A stretch of DNA of 54,072 nucleotides from UBA3210 sp002363635 (GTDB lineage: Bacteria; Bacillota_I; Bacilli_A; RFN20; CAG-449). Every line of letters begins with the position of its first letter. Position 1 is the first letter of the stretch. The translations under genes and the position numbers were made by a program. The notes under the pieces are model-generated. The model searched no databases, was not told the origin of the DNA, and worked only from the letters and a program-made list of their open reading frames with translations. The stretch is from contig CAMPBT010000009.1 of the NCBI GenBank assembly GCA_946641515.1, positions 1-54,072 of the forward strand, read 5' to 3'. Shown here piece by piece: positions 10,000 to 19,004 of this stretch.

Positions 10000-10380
10000 T
10001 TAAAATTCTTTGTTATTTAGTTTTGTCTGATAGACTTCGCGGATATGTTTTGCAGCAGCAATAGTATACCCATTTTCAAATCCAGAATCGCATTTACAGT
10101 AATCTTCATATGTTTTTATATCAGCTAATGTTTGGCGATAAAAATCTTTTGAATGATTCTTAGTTTTAATTTCATCATCAAATCGTAATATTCTAATTCT
10201 AGCTTGTTCAGCTTGAGATCTATCTATTTTAAGTGATGTTTTTTCAAGAGTCTCATATATACGTTTTATTTCTGCCATAACTTTTTTGTATTTTACATTT
10301 CTACTAAGAAAATGTTTGGCTATTTCACATAATCCACTAGAGCCTAATACAGCAACAATTAAAGGAATATATTTATCCAT
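10000..10380 (-). CDS. Membrane-anchored lysis-region protein of unknown function
   Basis: A 126-residue protein. One N-terminal membrane segment (about residues 4-20, YIPLIVAVLGSSGLCEIA) is followed by a basic coiled-coil part (QARIRILRFDDEI). The C-terminal region contains DFYRQTLADIKTYEDYC and a final helix ending near IREVYQTKL. This layout is very common downstream of holins in Clostridia phages, where it is annotated as hypothetical. ATG at 10380 with AAGGTG upstream is preferred to an in-frame start at 10419 that lies inside a hairpin. It may assist lysis; no direct evidence. Confidence 0.7.
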   Translation of the reverse strand: MDKYIPLIVAVLGSSGLCEIAKHFLSRNVKYKKVMAEIKRIYETLEKTSLKIDRSQAEQARIRILRFDDEIKTKNHSKDFYRQTLADIKTYEDYCKCDSGFENGYTIAAAKHIREVYQTKLNNKEF

Positions 10381-10396
10381 AAGCTTCACCTTTATT

Positions 10397-10427
10397 AAGG
10401 GGAAATGGCATTGTACCATTTCCCCTT
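10397..10427. other. Perfect 12-bp inverted repeat between holin and membrane protein genes
   Basis: A perfect stem AAGGGGAAATGG / CCATTTCCCCTT with a 7-nt loop. On the minus (coding) strand it lies in the leader of the next gene and lacks a following T run. On the plus strand it is followed by a T run, so it would work as a terminator only for antisense transcription. On the coding strand it may stabilise or process mRNA. Confidence 0.6.
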
Positions 10428-10440
10428 AAATTCCTTTTTT

Positions 10441-10710
10441 TTAATTATTCTTTATCTGTTTATATACCTGATTTACACCTGTACTTGCTAATCCGCTAAC
10501 AATACCAATAGCAATAGCATTTACAATATCATTAGCAGGGAAGTCGGGCATAATATATAAACAAATTGCCCCTAAAATTCCTCCGCTAGCTCCTACAATA
10601 ACAGGTATAAACTTATTATCTAATTTATTAATTGCCTTACATGTTAAGCCAATTAAATATGCAATTACAACAATTGCAAGAACAGTTCCCATTTGTGTTA
10701 TATCAATCAT
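10441..10710 (-). CDS. Phage holin (Hol44 / phage_holin_5_2 type)
   Basis: An 89-residue membrane protein with three likely membrane segments at about 7-24, 35-53 and 62-80. The end, AIAIGIVSGLASTGVNQVYKQ, is the signature end of the Hol44/phage_holin_5_2 family; GGILGA in the second segment also fits. It would permeabilise the membrane so that the endolysin reaches the wall. It follows the LysM exon of the endolysin in the same orientation with GGGGG as ribosome-binding site. Confidence 0.85.
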   Translation of the reverse strand: MIDITQMGTVLAIVVIAYLIGLTCKAINKLDNKFIPVIVGASGGILGAICLYIMPDFPANDIVNAIAIGIVSGLASTGVNQVYKQIKNN

Positions 10711-10727
10711 AAAAACAACCCCCTTTT

Positions 10728-10928
10728 TTATTTATTAGGTATACGTATAACTTCACCAGCATAGATTTTACTTGCATCATTAATACCATTAAGCAATGCA
10801 ATTTCTTTGTATCTTGAACCATCGCCTAAGAATCTAGCAGCAATGTTCCATAATGAATCACCAGGTTGAATGCTATAGCTTGTTTCATTAGGGCAGTAAA
10901 TAACATCATCATTAACCCAACCCATACC
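10728..10928 (-). CDS. Endolysin exon 2: end of SH3-like domain plus LysM cell-wall-binding domain
   Basis: The 3' exon of the split endolysin gene; the complete gene is the join of 12604-11798 and 10928-10728 (335 residues). Splicing places Gly-Met-Gly-Trp-Val-Asn after Ile-Asn-Asp of exon 1, completing an SH3-like strand. Residues from SYSIQPGDSLWNIAARFLGDG to GEVIRIP form a LysM domain that binds peptidoglycan. This exon also has its own ATG at 10925, preceded at 8 nt by GGGAGG contributed by the intron's last bases. A LysM-only product from unspliced RNA is therefore possible (inference). Confidence 0.9.
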   Translation of the reverse strand, partial: GMGWVNDDVIYCPNETSYSIQPGDSLWNIAARFLGDGSRYKEIALLNGINDASKIYAGEVIRIPNK

Positions 10929-11025
10929 CTGAACCTCCCACGACTAAAGTCGCAGGGTTCCTACGAACAGGTTTCTATTGAAACCTTATTTAGTAGGCTA
11001 TCCCCGTAGTTCCTACGGTTCTTAT
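10929..11025 (-). ncRNA. IS605-type right end with omega-RNA-like hairpins
   Basis: Just after the tnpB remnant the minus strand folds into CCGTAG-GAA-CTACGG (11005-11019), GGTTTC..GAAACC (10970-10985) and a nested hairpin at 10931-10960. The nested hairpin has an outer GAACC/GGTTC stem and an inner CGACT/AGTCG stem. This matches the usual right end of IS200/IS605 elements, from which reRNA/omega RNA is made. In that arrangement the RNA would run past the element end, so that the first bases of exon 2 act as the guide. Expression is not shown by sequence. Confidence 0.7.
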
Positions 11026-11033
11026 ATATATTC

Positions 11034-11255
11034 TTATACTGATGTGTTTAGTATATTTATTGCAGCATTTATATCTCGATCATGTTTTGTTCCACACTTA
11101 GGACATATCCATTCACGCACTGATAAGTCTTTCGTAGTAGAGTTTTTATGACCACAAATATGACATATCTGAGAAGAGGCATAGTATTGGTCTACTTGTT
11201 TGATTTCTCGACCATACCATTTGGCTTTATACTTAAGTTCTCTTGTAAACTCAAG
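11034..11255 (-). pseudogene. tnpB: TnpB C-terminal remnant (zinc ribbon and last RuvC motif)
   Basis: An open stretch of 73 codons after an in-frame TGA and with no start codon of its own. It reads KAKWYGREIKQVDQYYASS, then CHICG, a DLSVREWICPKCG segment and HDRDINAAINIL. These are the C-terminal zinc ribbon (two CxxC pairs) and the third RuvC motif (HDRD with the catalytic Asp) of TnpB, the RNA-guided nuclease of IS200/IS605 elements. Full TnpB proteins are about 350-450 residues, so about five sixths are missing. What remains overlaps the region encoding the guide RNA scaffold, which may be why it is preserved. Confidence 0.92.
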
Positions 11256-11797
11256 TCAATAAGAATACATATAAGAACCATAGGCTCTTAGTCGTATTAG
11301 AGGTTGTCGTTCACATAGGCTCGCTAGTTCCTATGCATCCTTATCCGCCTTATTGTTTAGCGGTAGGTATCCCGTACTTTCATACGGGCACAGACTATAT
11401 CTTATCCATGCACCTTTCGGTGTTTAGGCGCAAACATTTCGGTACGCTTGTACCTACTCCCCTCACGAGGGATAGTCGTTGAGGGCAGAGCTATTCGCTC
11501 TTTCCCTGCTGATTTGCGATTTTTATTCAGCACTTAGGATTTAACCTTATGCAATCTAACAGATTTTTTCTGCTTTCGCCACCTTCACGCTCGCAATTAT
11601 TCACTGCCACGTTGTAGTTCTGTTAGCTTTACGCCACCTTACGGCTCAGTTCATTCTCCGTAAGACTAGTTCCAGCATATTAGTTTGCTTTGTTGGGGGA
11701 TTTCCACCCCTCTACGTGCAAGTTTCCCTACACGCTGACTTTTTCGTAAACGTTCGCTTACTCATGACTATAGTCACGAGTGTGCGCTCACGATTTA
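11256..11797 (-). ncRNA. Group I intron ribozyme core of the IStron (subgroup IA-like)
   Basis: Read on the minus strand, the 5' exon end ATGAT (11802-11798) pairs with the internal guide GTCAT (11768-11764). This gives the standard U.G pair at the 5' splice site. The conserved core is visible: AATCAGCAGGGAA (P3/P4 region, near 11500-11520), CCTCAACGACTATCCC (P7 5' side, 11469-11490) and AAGATATAGTCTGTGCC (P7 3' side/P3, 11387-11406). Several closing hairpins follow, including CCCGTA..TACGGG. These are textbook group I elements, and function (self-splicing) is well established for the class. Confidence 0.92.
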
Positions 11798-12604
11798 ATC
11801 ATTAATAAGATAAGGGTTTCTACTTCCTGGGCGAATATCTGTAATCTTGCCATGAGTATATAATGGCTTTAATGCTTCACTATCATCAGATGTCACAAAG
11901 ATACTATCAAAGTTTACATATTCACCAACGTTATGTTCTACAATAGGATTAACAGATGGAGCACCAGAAACAGTATTAATACTAAATCCGTTAAATCCAT
12001 TCTCTTTAATTATTGAATTGTAATCTACGTAACAAATATTCATATCTACATTGCCACGAATTCCAGATACATGACCTGTACTTGAATACTGCCACATATC
12101 ATAATTCTTTACGTACTGTGGTTCACTGCCATATCTAGCAACCCACTTAGAAAATGCATCTAATCTTTCATTTTCAAGTCTGCTATCAAAAGTTGATAAG
12201 TCAGAACCATAAATACCTACAAAGTAACCTTCTTTTTCCATCTCTTTACAAAATGCGATTGCACCATCAGTTACACCAACTTCTTTTTCAGGATCTGTAA
12301 TCTCAATATCAATATAGACAGGATATTCAAATTGTTTACCACTAATTATTTCAAGGAATCTTTTAGCATCTGCTACACCATCTTCAACAGAGCTAAAATT
12401 ACTTCCAACAAAATAATAAGCTCCAACAGGCATTCCTACAGCTTTAGCGTTCTTATAGTTTTTCTCAAATGTACTATCTGTATAAAAACCATCATCTGAA
12501 CCACCAGCCTTTAAAATTGCAAAATCAATCCCACTATTTTTAACATTCTCCCAGTCTATATGACCTTGCCAGTGAGATACATCTATACCTTTAAACTCCA
12601 TCAT
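11798..12604 (-). CDS. Endolysin exon 1: GH25 muramidase plus start of SH3-like domain
   Basis: The 5' exon of the split endolysin. Residues 3-200 are a glycoside hydrolase family 25 domain: GIDVSHWQGHIDW (N-terminal Asp), VGAYYFVG, YPVYIDIEITD (catalytic Asp/Glu) and KWVARYG..MWQYSSTG. The enzyme cleaves the glycan strand of peptidoglycan. Residues 220-268 begin an SH3-like domain cut at ...NPYLIND by the IStron. Unspliced RNA meets TAA directly after this point. ATG overlaps the upstream peptidase stop (ATGATG) and is preceded by GGGGGAA. Confidence 0.93.
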
Positions 12605-13230
12605 CGTTCCCCCTTTTCCTTTTCATAATAGAATAAGCAACTGCTTAATTTAGGCAATTTATTAAAATCTATATAACTAGTATAAGTATTCCAATTATCT
12701 CTAACCTTTAGAAAATTATATGTTTTCTCTCTGAACTCAACTTCTCTATATCCACAAATAGTTACAGAATGAGCCTTGTAATAGCCTCTACCATCACTTC
12801 CATACATAGATAAAATAATAGGTGTACCATCATCAATGATTTTTTTTATCTTCTTCCATGAAGTAAAAAGTAGAAGAGTAGAGTTAGCTTTAAGCGAATA
12901 TGGTTTCCCTGCTTTTTTAAAAAATGGGAATTGATTAAAAGAGCTGACACCACTATAAGAAAAATAATTATTATCAATAGCAATTAATAAAACGTCATTA
13001 TATAATTCTTTATATAGCTTAGTAGAATAAACACCAAGTACATTGATTAATGAAACGAGAAAACAATCTCCATCATCTTTACTGCCAAAATAAGATTGAC
13101 ATAATGGGCCTACTCCTATTATGTTGAAATTTGATTTTATTGTTAGCTCATTGTTTGAACAAGCTCCAATATATTCATATAAATTATTAGCCATTAAACA
13201 TGTGTCTTTATTAACCAATAGATTCACCAA
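12601..13230 (-). CDS. Papain-like cysteine peptidase (C39-like) in the lysis region
   Basis: A 209-residue protein with the layout of a papain/C39-like cysteine peptidase. GPLCQSYFGSKDDGDC has oxyanion Gln at about 45 and nucleophile Cys at about 56. AHSVTICGYR carries the catalytic His at about 154, and KVRDNWNT the Asp/Asn at about 178. It starts within the end of the coiled-coil gene and overlaps the endolysin start, so the three genes are translationally coupled. No signal peptide is visible. It could cleave peptidoglycan peptides, process tail proteins or act as a tail-borne enzyme; the sequence does not decide. The start (TTG/GTG near 13230) is uncertain. Confidence 0.65.
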   Translation of the reverse strand: MVNLLVNKDTCLMANNLYEYIGACSNNELTIKSNFNIIGVGPLCQSYFGSKDDGDCFLVSLINVLGVYSTKLYKELYNDVLLIAIDNNYFSYSGVSSFNQFPFFKKAGKPYSLKANSTLLLFTSWKKIKKIIDDGTPIILSMYGSDGRGYYKAHSVTICGYREVEFREKTYNFLKVRDNWNTYTSYIDFNKLPKLSSCLFYYEKEKGER

Positions 13231-13552
13231 CTTTCTTTAAAGCGTTCATATAAATCTTAAATTCATTATCCATTCTCTTTTCATAATCTTTTTGTTTAGT
13301 ATGATAATTTTTTATAATGTCTTCACACTCTCTAATTTTTGAATTAAGAACAGATAATCTCTCCTTGTACTCTTTATCTAGTTTTAATACACTTTCTAGA
13401 AACTTCTTTGATTCCGAAGTATCATAATCTATATTTTCCTTGTATTTCACAAGTTGTAGCTCAATTAAAGCTTTATCTTCCTTTAATTGCTGATTTTCTG
13501 TTTCTAGAAACTGAATTCTTTTTTGATAATATTTCTCCTTTTTCTCCGTCAT
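13211..13552 (-). CDS. Small coiled-coil protein
   Basis: A 113-residue, highly charged protein predicted to be almost wholly coiled coil: KRIQFLETENQQLKEDKALIELQ and a later SVLNSKIRECEDIIKNYHTKQK-like segment. No membrane segment. It begins 55 bp after the tape measure stop with AGAGGAG before the ATG, right behind a terminator hairpin. Coiled-coil proteins here can be tail-completion or spanin-like factors, but no family was recognised. Confidence 0.7.
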   Translation of the reverse strand: MTEKKEKYYQKRIQFLETENQQLKEDKALIELQLVKYKENIDYDTSESKKFLESVLKLDKEYKERLSVLNSKIRECEDIIKNYHTKQKDYEKRMDNEFKIYMNALKKVGESIG

Positions 13553-13566
13553 GTGTTTACTCCTCT

Positions 13567-13604
13567 AAAAAACTAGAGGTTGCACCAAAAGGTACAACCC
13601 CTAG
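13567..13604 (-). terminator. Rho-independent terminator after tape measure
   Basis: A 14-bp stem (CTAGGGGTTGTACC / GGTGCAACCTCTAG, two G.U pairs) with a TTTT loop and followed by TTTTTT on the minus strand. It lies between the tape measure stop and the coiled-coil gene, so it probably reduces transcription into lysis genes. Confidence 0.9.
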
Positions 13605-13607
13605 AAA

Positions 13608-16600
13608 TTATAAATATTTATTTCTTGTTAATGAGTTATTGCCAATAGTCTGTCCAAGAACAATTTCTTGAATCATCTTTTGTGCCTTAGAATCTTTAGC
13701 CATAACATTCTTTAAGCCACGAGCAAATTCTTCTGGGTTATTTGCAACAACTTGAATATTAAAGCCGCCAACATCAATAGTCTGAGATGTTCCCTCACGT
13801 AGAACAGTAGTAGTATCATAATCTTTAATATAATCAGCTGGATTCTTTGCAAAATCCCAAAGAGTATCAGTCATCTTATTATTAAAGACTGTTCCGCCAT
13901 TTCCTACAGGTGTAAGAATAGCACCATCAGATGTTCTTATTAATTCTTCTCCGTCCTCATTAGTCCAAGCATAACCGTTCATACTACTGTGTAATCGTCT
14001 AATGCCTTTTGCATATCCGTTTTGTTTTAACCAGTCTAGCATTTGTACATTCTGACTATAAGAACCGGTATATGCACCGCCAAATAATGATTCCCAATAA
14101 TGAGCTCTCGCATTAAAGCTAGAATCAAAGTCATTATATTTCAATCTATCAACAATACTAGTATTGATATTAAGCATTGATTTAGGGAATCCATCTCTCT
14201 TATGCCAGAAGATATCTTCGCTTACTCTAGTTCTTTCTGAACTATTATTATTACTTGGCTGAACATTATTAGTAACAACAGAACTTGGACTAGGAATATT
14301 AACAGTGTTAGTACCATTTTTAACATCATTAATGATTTTCTCTGAGGTCTCATTAGCTTTATTAAGAATATTAATAATAGATTGACCTATTGAATTAATA
14401 CTACTGTTAATAGCTGTAGCTTGATTATTAAAATCATTTTGATACAATATCATGATTTCACGCATACCGCTAGAACCATTCCATATGTTTGAAAGAGCAT
14501 TAGTAATAGTGTATCCAACATCATTAGCAGTTGTTTGAAGAGTATCATTTATAGATGTAGCATTCATATTACTTGCGTTTATTACTTCCTGCAATAAGAG
14601 GTCAACATTATCTAATCGTGCATTCATCCAATCTTCAAATTCTGTAGTTACCTGGTCAAGAAGTGTTTCTGTATCACTAATTAATCTTTCATATTCAGTT
14701 TCTTGCAATTGCTCTTTAGCTTCCTCTAATTCAGCTGTTAATTGCTGTCGTCTTAACATTCCTTCCTCGGAATTGTCAAGAGTATAAGCATTAAGCTGTT
14801 TTTCAAGTGAAGCTATTGTTTGTACCTGGTCGCCTACATTCTTTTCATAATCGTAAGCGTCTTTGGCAGTTTGCATCATCTCTTTGTACTTGTCGATGAT
14901 TTTTTGTAAGCTATCTAATTGAGCATTATAAGCCTCTTCAATTAAATCTTTAAGAGCATCTTTTTCTGAATTTGCCCCATTAATTGCTTCACGTTGAGCA
15001 TCTAGTAACTCTTTGCGTCTGTCAAGTAGCTTAGTGTTGTATGGATCAGTAGCAAGCTGTTTATCTATCTCTAAGATTTCTTTAGCGTATGCATCAGCTT
15101 GATTCATATAGACATTATATTTTTCTGCAAGTAGGGCCTGTGCAGCCACACCATTAGCATTAAAATAACCCTTTTCATCAAGCAACTTATTCTTTTCGAG
15201 TAAGCCATACATAAATTCGGACTCATCTATAATGTCTTGCACTGTATCACGGACTCTGTCAAAAGAATCCCATTTAACTTGACGCATTTCATTATTATAC
15301 TCAACAAGTTGCTTTTGTGCCTCTTGAATTGCCTCTGCTACTGAATTAATATCAGATTGCATATCATACCATGTTTCAGAATATTTCTCGCCAGTAAACT
15401 GATTCATAGCATTAACAAGTGCGTGATATTCAGCTCTTAAGGTTTCAAGATTCTTTTGTTCAGTAGTAATTAAGTTAGAGTATAGGGCAGTACTAGCTAA
15501 ATAGCCTTGAGCCTCTAATAAATCTTGCTGATTTTGTAGCATACTAGTTGAGTGCTCAATCTGATTGATAAATTCCTCATATTCAGATTTTACATTATCA
15601 AATCTAGTCTTAGACAATTCTTTAAGCTCAATTCCTAAAGATTGTACTTGGTCTAAAGCATCTTGTGCTTTATCATACCAATCAATTGCATTTTGAATTT
15701 CATCTGCTAAATCTGAATCACTAATACTATCAGAACGCAAAGCACCATTCTTAATCAATTCCTTATATTCAGCAGATATGCTTGATTGCTCAAACATAGA
15801 TATATAAAATTCGTATGCTTTTTGTTGAGCAGAAATTTCCTTACTTAGAACACCCATTGATTCTTCAAGTGCATTATTTCTATTTATCCAAAGTGTAGTT
15901 GCGTCAGAAACGACAGTTTTTAATCTTGAATATGCACGAGCAATATTATTAATGAATCTCTCATACCAATCAAAGATTTTAGGCTGTGAACCCGAGCCGG
16001 AATCAGAGTCTCCACCTTTCAGAACGCCAATAGTTTCCCACGAGACATCAGGCAAATCGTAATCAGATGCAGAAAGACTATTTAATGCACTGTTTATCTT
16101 GTCTTTTAGATTTAAGTATTTTTCCACTTCCGGAGATTTACTAACTTTATCCCAATTACTAGCTGTACTCCAAGCCTGTAAATATTCTGCCATCATTTCT
16201 TCTGAAATTTTACCAGCGGCAACTTCTGCGTCCAATTGTGCTTCATATTGCTCATAACTTAGACCATCTGTCATATTTGACATAACATCGGCATAGCCGG
16301 CCCATTCAGAAAGTAAAGTTTTTATTAAGTTATGGTCTACATCATACTTCATTTCTGCAAGAGATTTAAAGTTAACGTAATCTTCACCATATACATCTTT
16401 TATCGCATTATACAAATCTACATTGTTATTTAGAACTTTCTCAGTAAATTGCCTTGTGCTTAGAAGTTCAGTTCTTAAAACATCATTATACTTTTCTGCA
16501 TCTTCTTGATAAACCTCTTTTAACTTTTCAAAAAGTGTGGTTTCATCAATTAAACCTAACATATAATCTCGTAAAGAACTCTCAGCCTCTGGATAATACG

Positions 16601-18531
16601 AAGCAATTTCTTTCATGGTATCAACTGAAAATCTAGTTTTTTCTTTTAACTCATCTTCTAATGTTTTTAAAACAGATGCTTCTTCTTTTAGGTCTTTTAA
16701 AGAAACTTGATTTCCATCTTTTTTATCAGATTCTGTTAACATTGTAGTTACATTTAATGGGGTATTTTTATATACTTCATCTTTAACATCATGTAATAAG
16801 TTCTTTAGATCATCTAAAGTTTTAACCTTATCAAAAGTAAAACCATCTAAATGTAACAATTTATCAATTTCTTCTGCTGAAATATTTTTAGAAAGATATG
16901 AAATAATATCTGACCCAACATTTGATTCACTAGCTTTATTAACTAAATATAATCGTTTAGCTGTTTCTGATAAAGAATCTATGGCAGTATTATTAATTTT
17001 AGCCATAAATAACTCATAATTTGCAGATATAGAAGCAGCATTAGCCAATATGGCTTTTCCTTCTTCTGTTACGCCTGTTATATTTTCGGTATTAGCCGAT
17101 ACTTCTTTTGCAATTTCTGTAGCTCTACTTTCGGCTTCATCCATTGATTTTTGATAGCTTTTTAATAATTTACTATCAGCAGAATCACCTTTTGCTATTT
17201 CTTCTAAATATTTTTGTTTTGCATCATCATATGCATTCATAGCTAATTGAAGTTCTTCGTCTAAACCAACTTCATCTTGAACCGTAAAACGTGTACCATA
17301 ATAGTTAGCCTCAAAACTCTTATATTTAGATTTAACCTTATTCTTTTTGTTATAATCATCAACTGCAGATTCTTCTACTTTTTTAGCGTCTTCGGCTGCA
17401 ATTAATTGTTTTAATTTTAATTGCGCTTCTAAAGATGCTTTAGTTTCATTAAGTTTATCCAATTCATCTTGTTCAACAAATGACAATGATTTCTTATCAT
17501 TTAATGCGTTTATTCGCGTTTCAATTGAAGATAATTTAGATTCTAATTCAGAAACTTCTTGAGCAGATTCCTCAGCTTTTTGCTTTAATTCAGCAGTTGA
17601 AGTAGTAAATGCATCTACTACTTTTTTGCCTATCTCAAATATTGCGAAGCCTGCAGCAATTCCTAATGCAATTTTACTGGCTGTGCTTAATCCAGTATAA
17701 GCAGCGGTTAATGTATTAATTACACCTGTTAATCCATTAGCTTGAAAAGCTTCTCTAATCATTGCTAATGATAAAGCGTTACTAGATGCAACATTAGCGT
17801 TTTTAGCAGCTGCATTAGAACCTTCAGAAACTGTTTCACTATCAACTGCAGATTTTTCTGCAATTGTGGCTACAGTATCTGCGTTTTTAGCAGAAGATAC
17901 GTTTCTTAAATAAATTATATACTTGGCTATAGCACCTATTTCAAACATAGCTCCTATTGGGTTAGATGATACTACACTTGCAATTTTAAGAATAATCGAA
18001 AGTGCTTCACCTAGTAAAGAAACTATTGGGGATAAAATAGCACCTAAATTCATCAATGCATTTATAAGGTTAGTTCCCGAATCAACAACTGATTTAACTA
18101 CGGAACTATCAAGAATTTGTGTTGCTAATTCTTGCGCACTTGCTTTAAATACATTAATTGAATATTGAATTGTTTTAGCATAATTTTCTTGTTCTCTAGC
18201 TGCAGAACCGGCAGAATTTTCAGCTGTTTCATAAACGCTTTCAAGTAAGTCAACATTTTGTAAAACAGCAAATAAAGCATTAGAGTTTCGCTTACCTGCT
18301 AATGCTTCACCTAAAGAGGCTCTTTCTACGTCAGTCAAATTATTCCATTCTTTGCCGATACCAACTAAGATATCATATACATCTTTAAATGTATTTTCAT
18401 CTTCCATGATATCGAATCCAGTTAAACTTTTAACCAAATCCCGTAATTTAGATGTTGTTTCAACATATGAATCTGTTTCTTCTCCGAGAACTTCTAATTC
18501 ATTTGACGCTCCACGAAGTCGAGCAGATAAT
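13608..18531 (-). CDS. Tail tape measure protein, exon 2
   Basis: The 3' exon of the split tape measure gene; the full gene is the join of 22924-19005 and 18531-13608 (8,844 bp, 2,947 residues). After splicing it starts L-S-A-R-L-R-G-A-SNELE and continues TSKLRDLVKSLTGFDIM, ENTFKDVYDILVGIGKEW and LAGKRNSNALFAVLQN. This is the conserved block of Gram-positive siphovirus tape measures. Next come membrane-like segments (FEIGAIAKYI, IALGIAAGFAIFEIG), several hundred residues of coiled coil, and a C-terminal part with FNIQVVANNPEEFARGLKNVM. It sets tail length and is ejected during DNA entry. An open TTG start at 18437 is an artefact of the intron. Confidence 0.92.
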
Positions 18532-19004
18532 CATTTTGTTAGTATCATTCGCAAGATGATACAATGTTATTTTTTGCAATAACATTCTTTATCGTTAAAT
18601 AAAGATCAGACTATTTCTCCATCCTCTCTAAATAGAGTAGGAGTATACCTTTTCGATTTAAGGGGTTTTCACCCACACCATTTGCGATTGTGCCCTACTA
18701 GTATTGTTACAGATATTCGGGATTTCCACCCTTATTCTCTAGTCTGTAACTCGATGTGACTATAGTCGTTGAACATTCTCCCTCGACTTAACTACCTATG
18801 GTCTAGGATAACGTTAGGGAGCTTTGCTGCATGAACAACCATTGTTACTGTACTTAGGCTTTTGGCCATATACAATCCTTACGTTGTTTCTACTTTCGTA
18901 CCGTCATATAGTGGTTTCCCCTATATTGTGGTGTAAGGCTTTAGGTATTACCTGCAATTAAATATAAACTTAGTGCATATTACTATACACAAAGACATAA
19001 GTTT
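18532..19004 (-). other. Group I intron in the tape measure gene (473 nt, no ORF)
   Basis: The minus strand carries group I core elements: GTTCAACGACTATAGTC (P7 5' side, 18758-18773) and GAGAAATAGTCTGATC (P7 3' side, 18604-18619). Three 3' hairpins lie before a terminal G. Cutting at 19005/19004 and 18532/18531 rebuilds Val-Gly-Thr-Thr-Phe-Lys-Thr-Leu-Ser-Ala-Arg-Leu-Arg-Gly-Ala, the tape-measure consensus. Exon AAGAC (19009-19005) pairs with guide GTCTT (18996-18992), giving C-G rather than U.G at the 5' splice site. A GGGTGGAAATCCC element is shared with the IStron. It holds no endonuclease gene. Unspliced RNA stops 5 codons into the intron. Confidence 0.88.

Larger units (their letters stand above)
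10929..11797 (-). mobile_element. IStron: group I intron joined to a degenerate IS605-type (tnpB) element, inside the endolysin gene
   Basis: An 869-bp insertion that splits a GH25-LysM endolysin. In coding orientation it starts with a group I ribozyme (11797 to about 11256), continues with the C-terminal remnant of TnpB (11255-11034) and ends with an IS200/IS605 right-end hairpin set (about 11020-10929). The first base follows a T of exon 1 (ATGAT) and the last base is G, as required for group I splicing; removal joins the exons in frame. IStrons with this layout are known from Clostridium (CdISt1, which inserts after TTGAT). No tnpA and no complete tnpB are present, so this copy cannot move by itself. 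The first intron codon is an in-frame stop. Confidence 0.93.

Noticed and set aside
10389..10440. Rho-independent terminator for the holin transcript
   Set aside because: The T run is on the plus-strand side only; on the coding strand the hairpin is not followed by Ts.
11256..11797. Group II intron or riboswitch as explanation of the GC-rich hairpin region
   Set aside because: No group II domain V; P7 halves, guide pairing and terminal G fit group I.
13608..18437. Tape measure as two independent genes (second one starting at TTG 18437)
   Set aside because: The conserved tape-measure block runs upstream of that TTG through the intron border and is completed only by splicing.
18352..18582. 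Plus-strand ORF across the exon-intron border of the tape measure
   Set aside because: Covers both coding and ribozyme sequence in antisense; no support.
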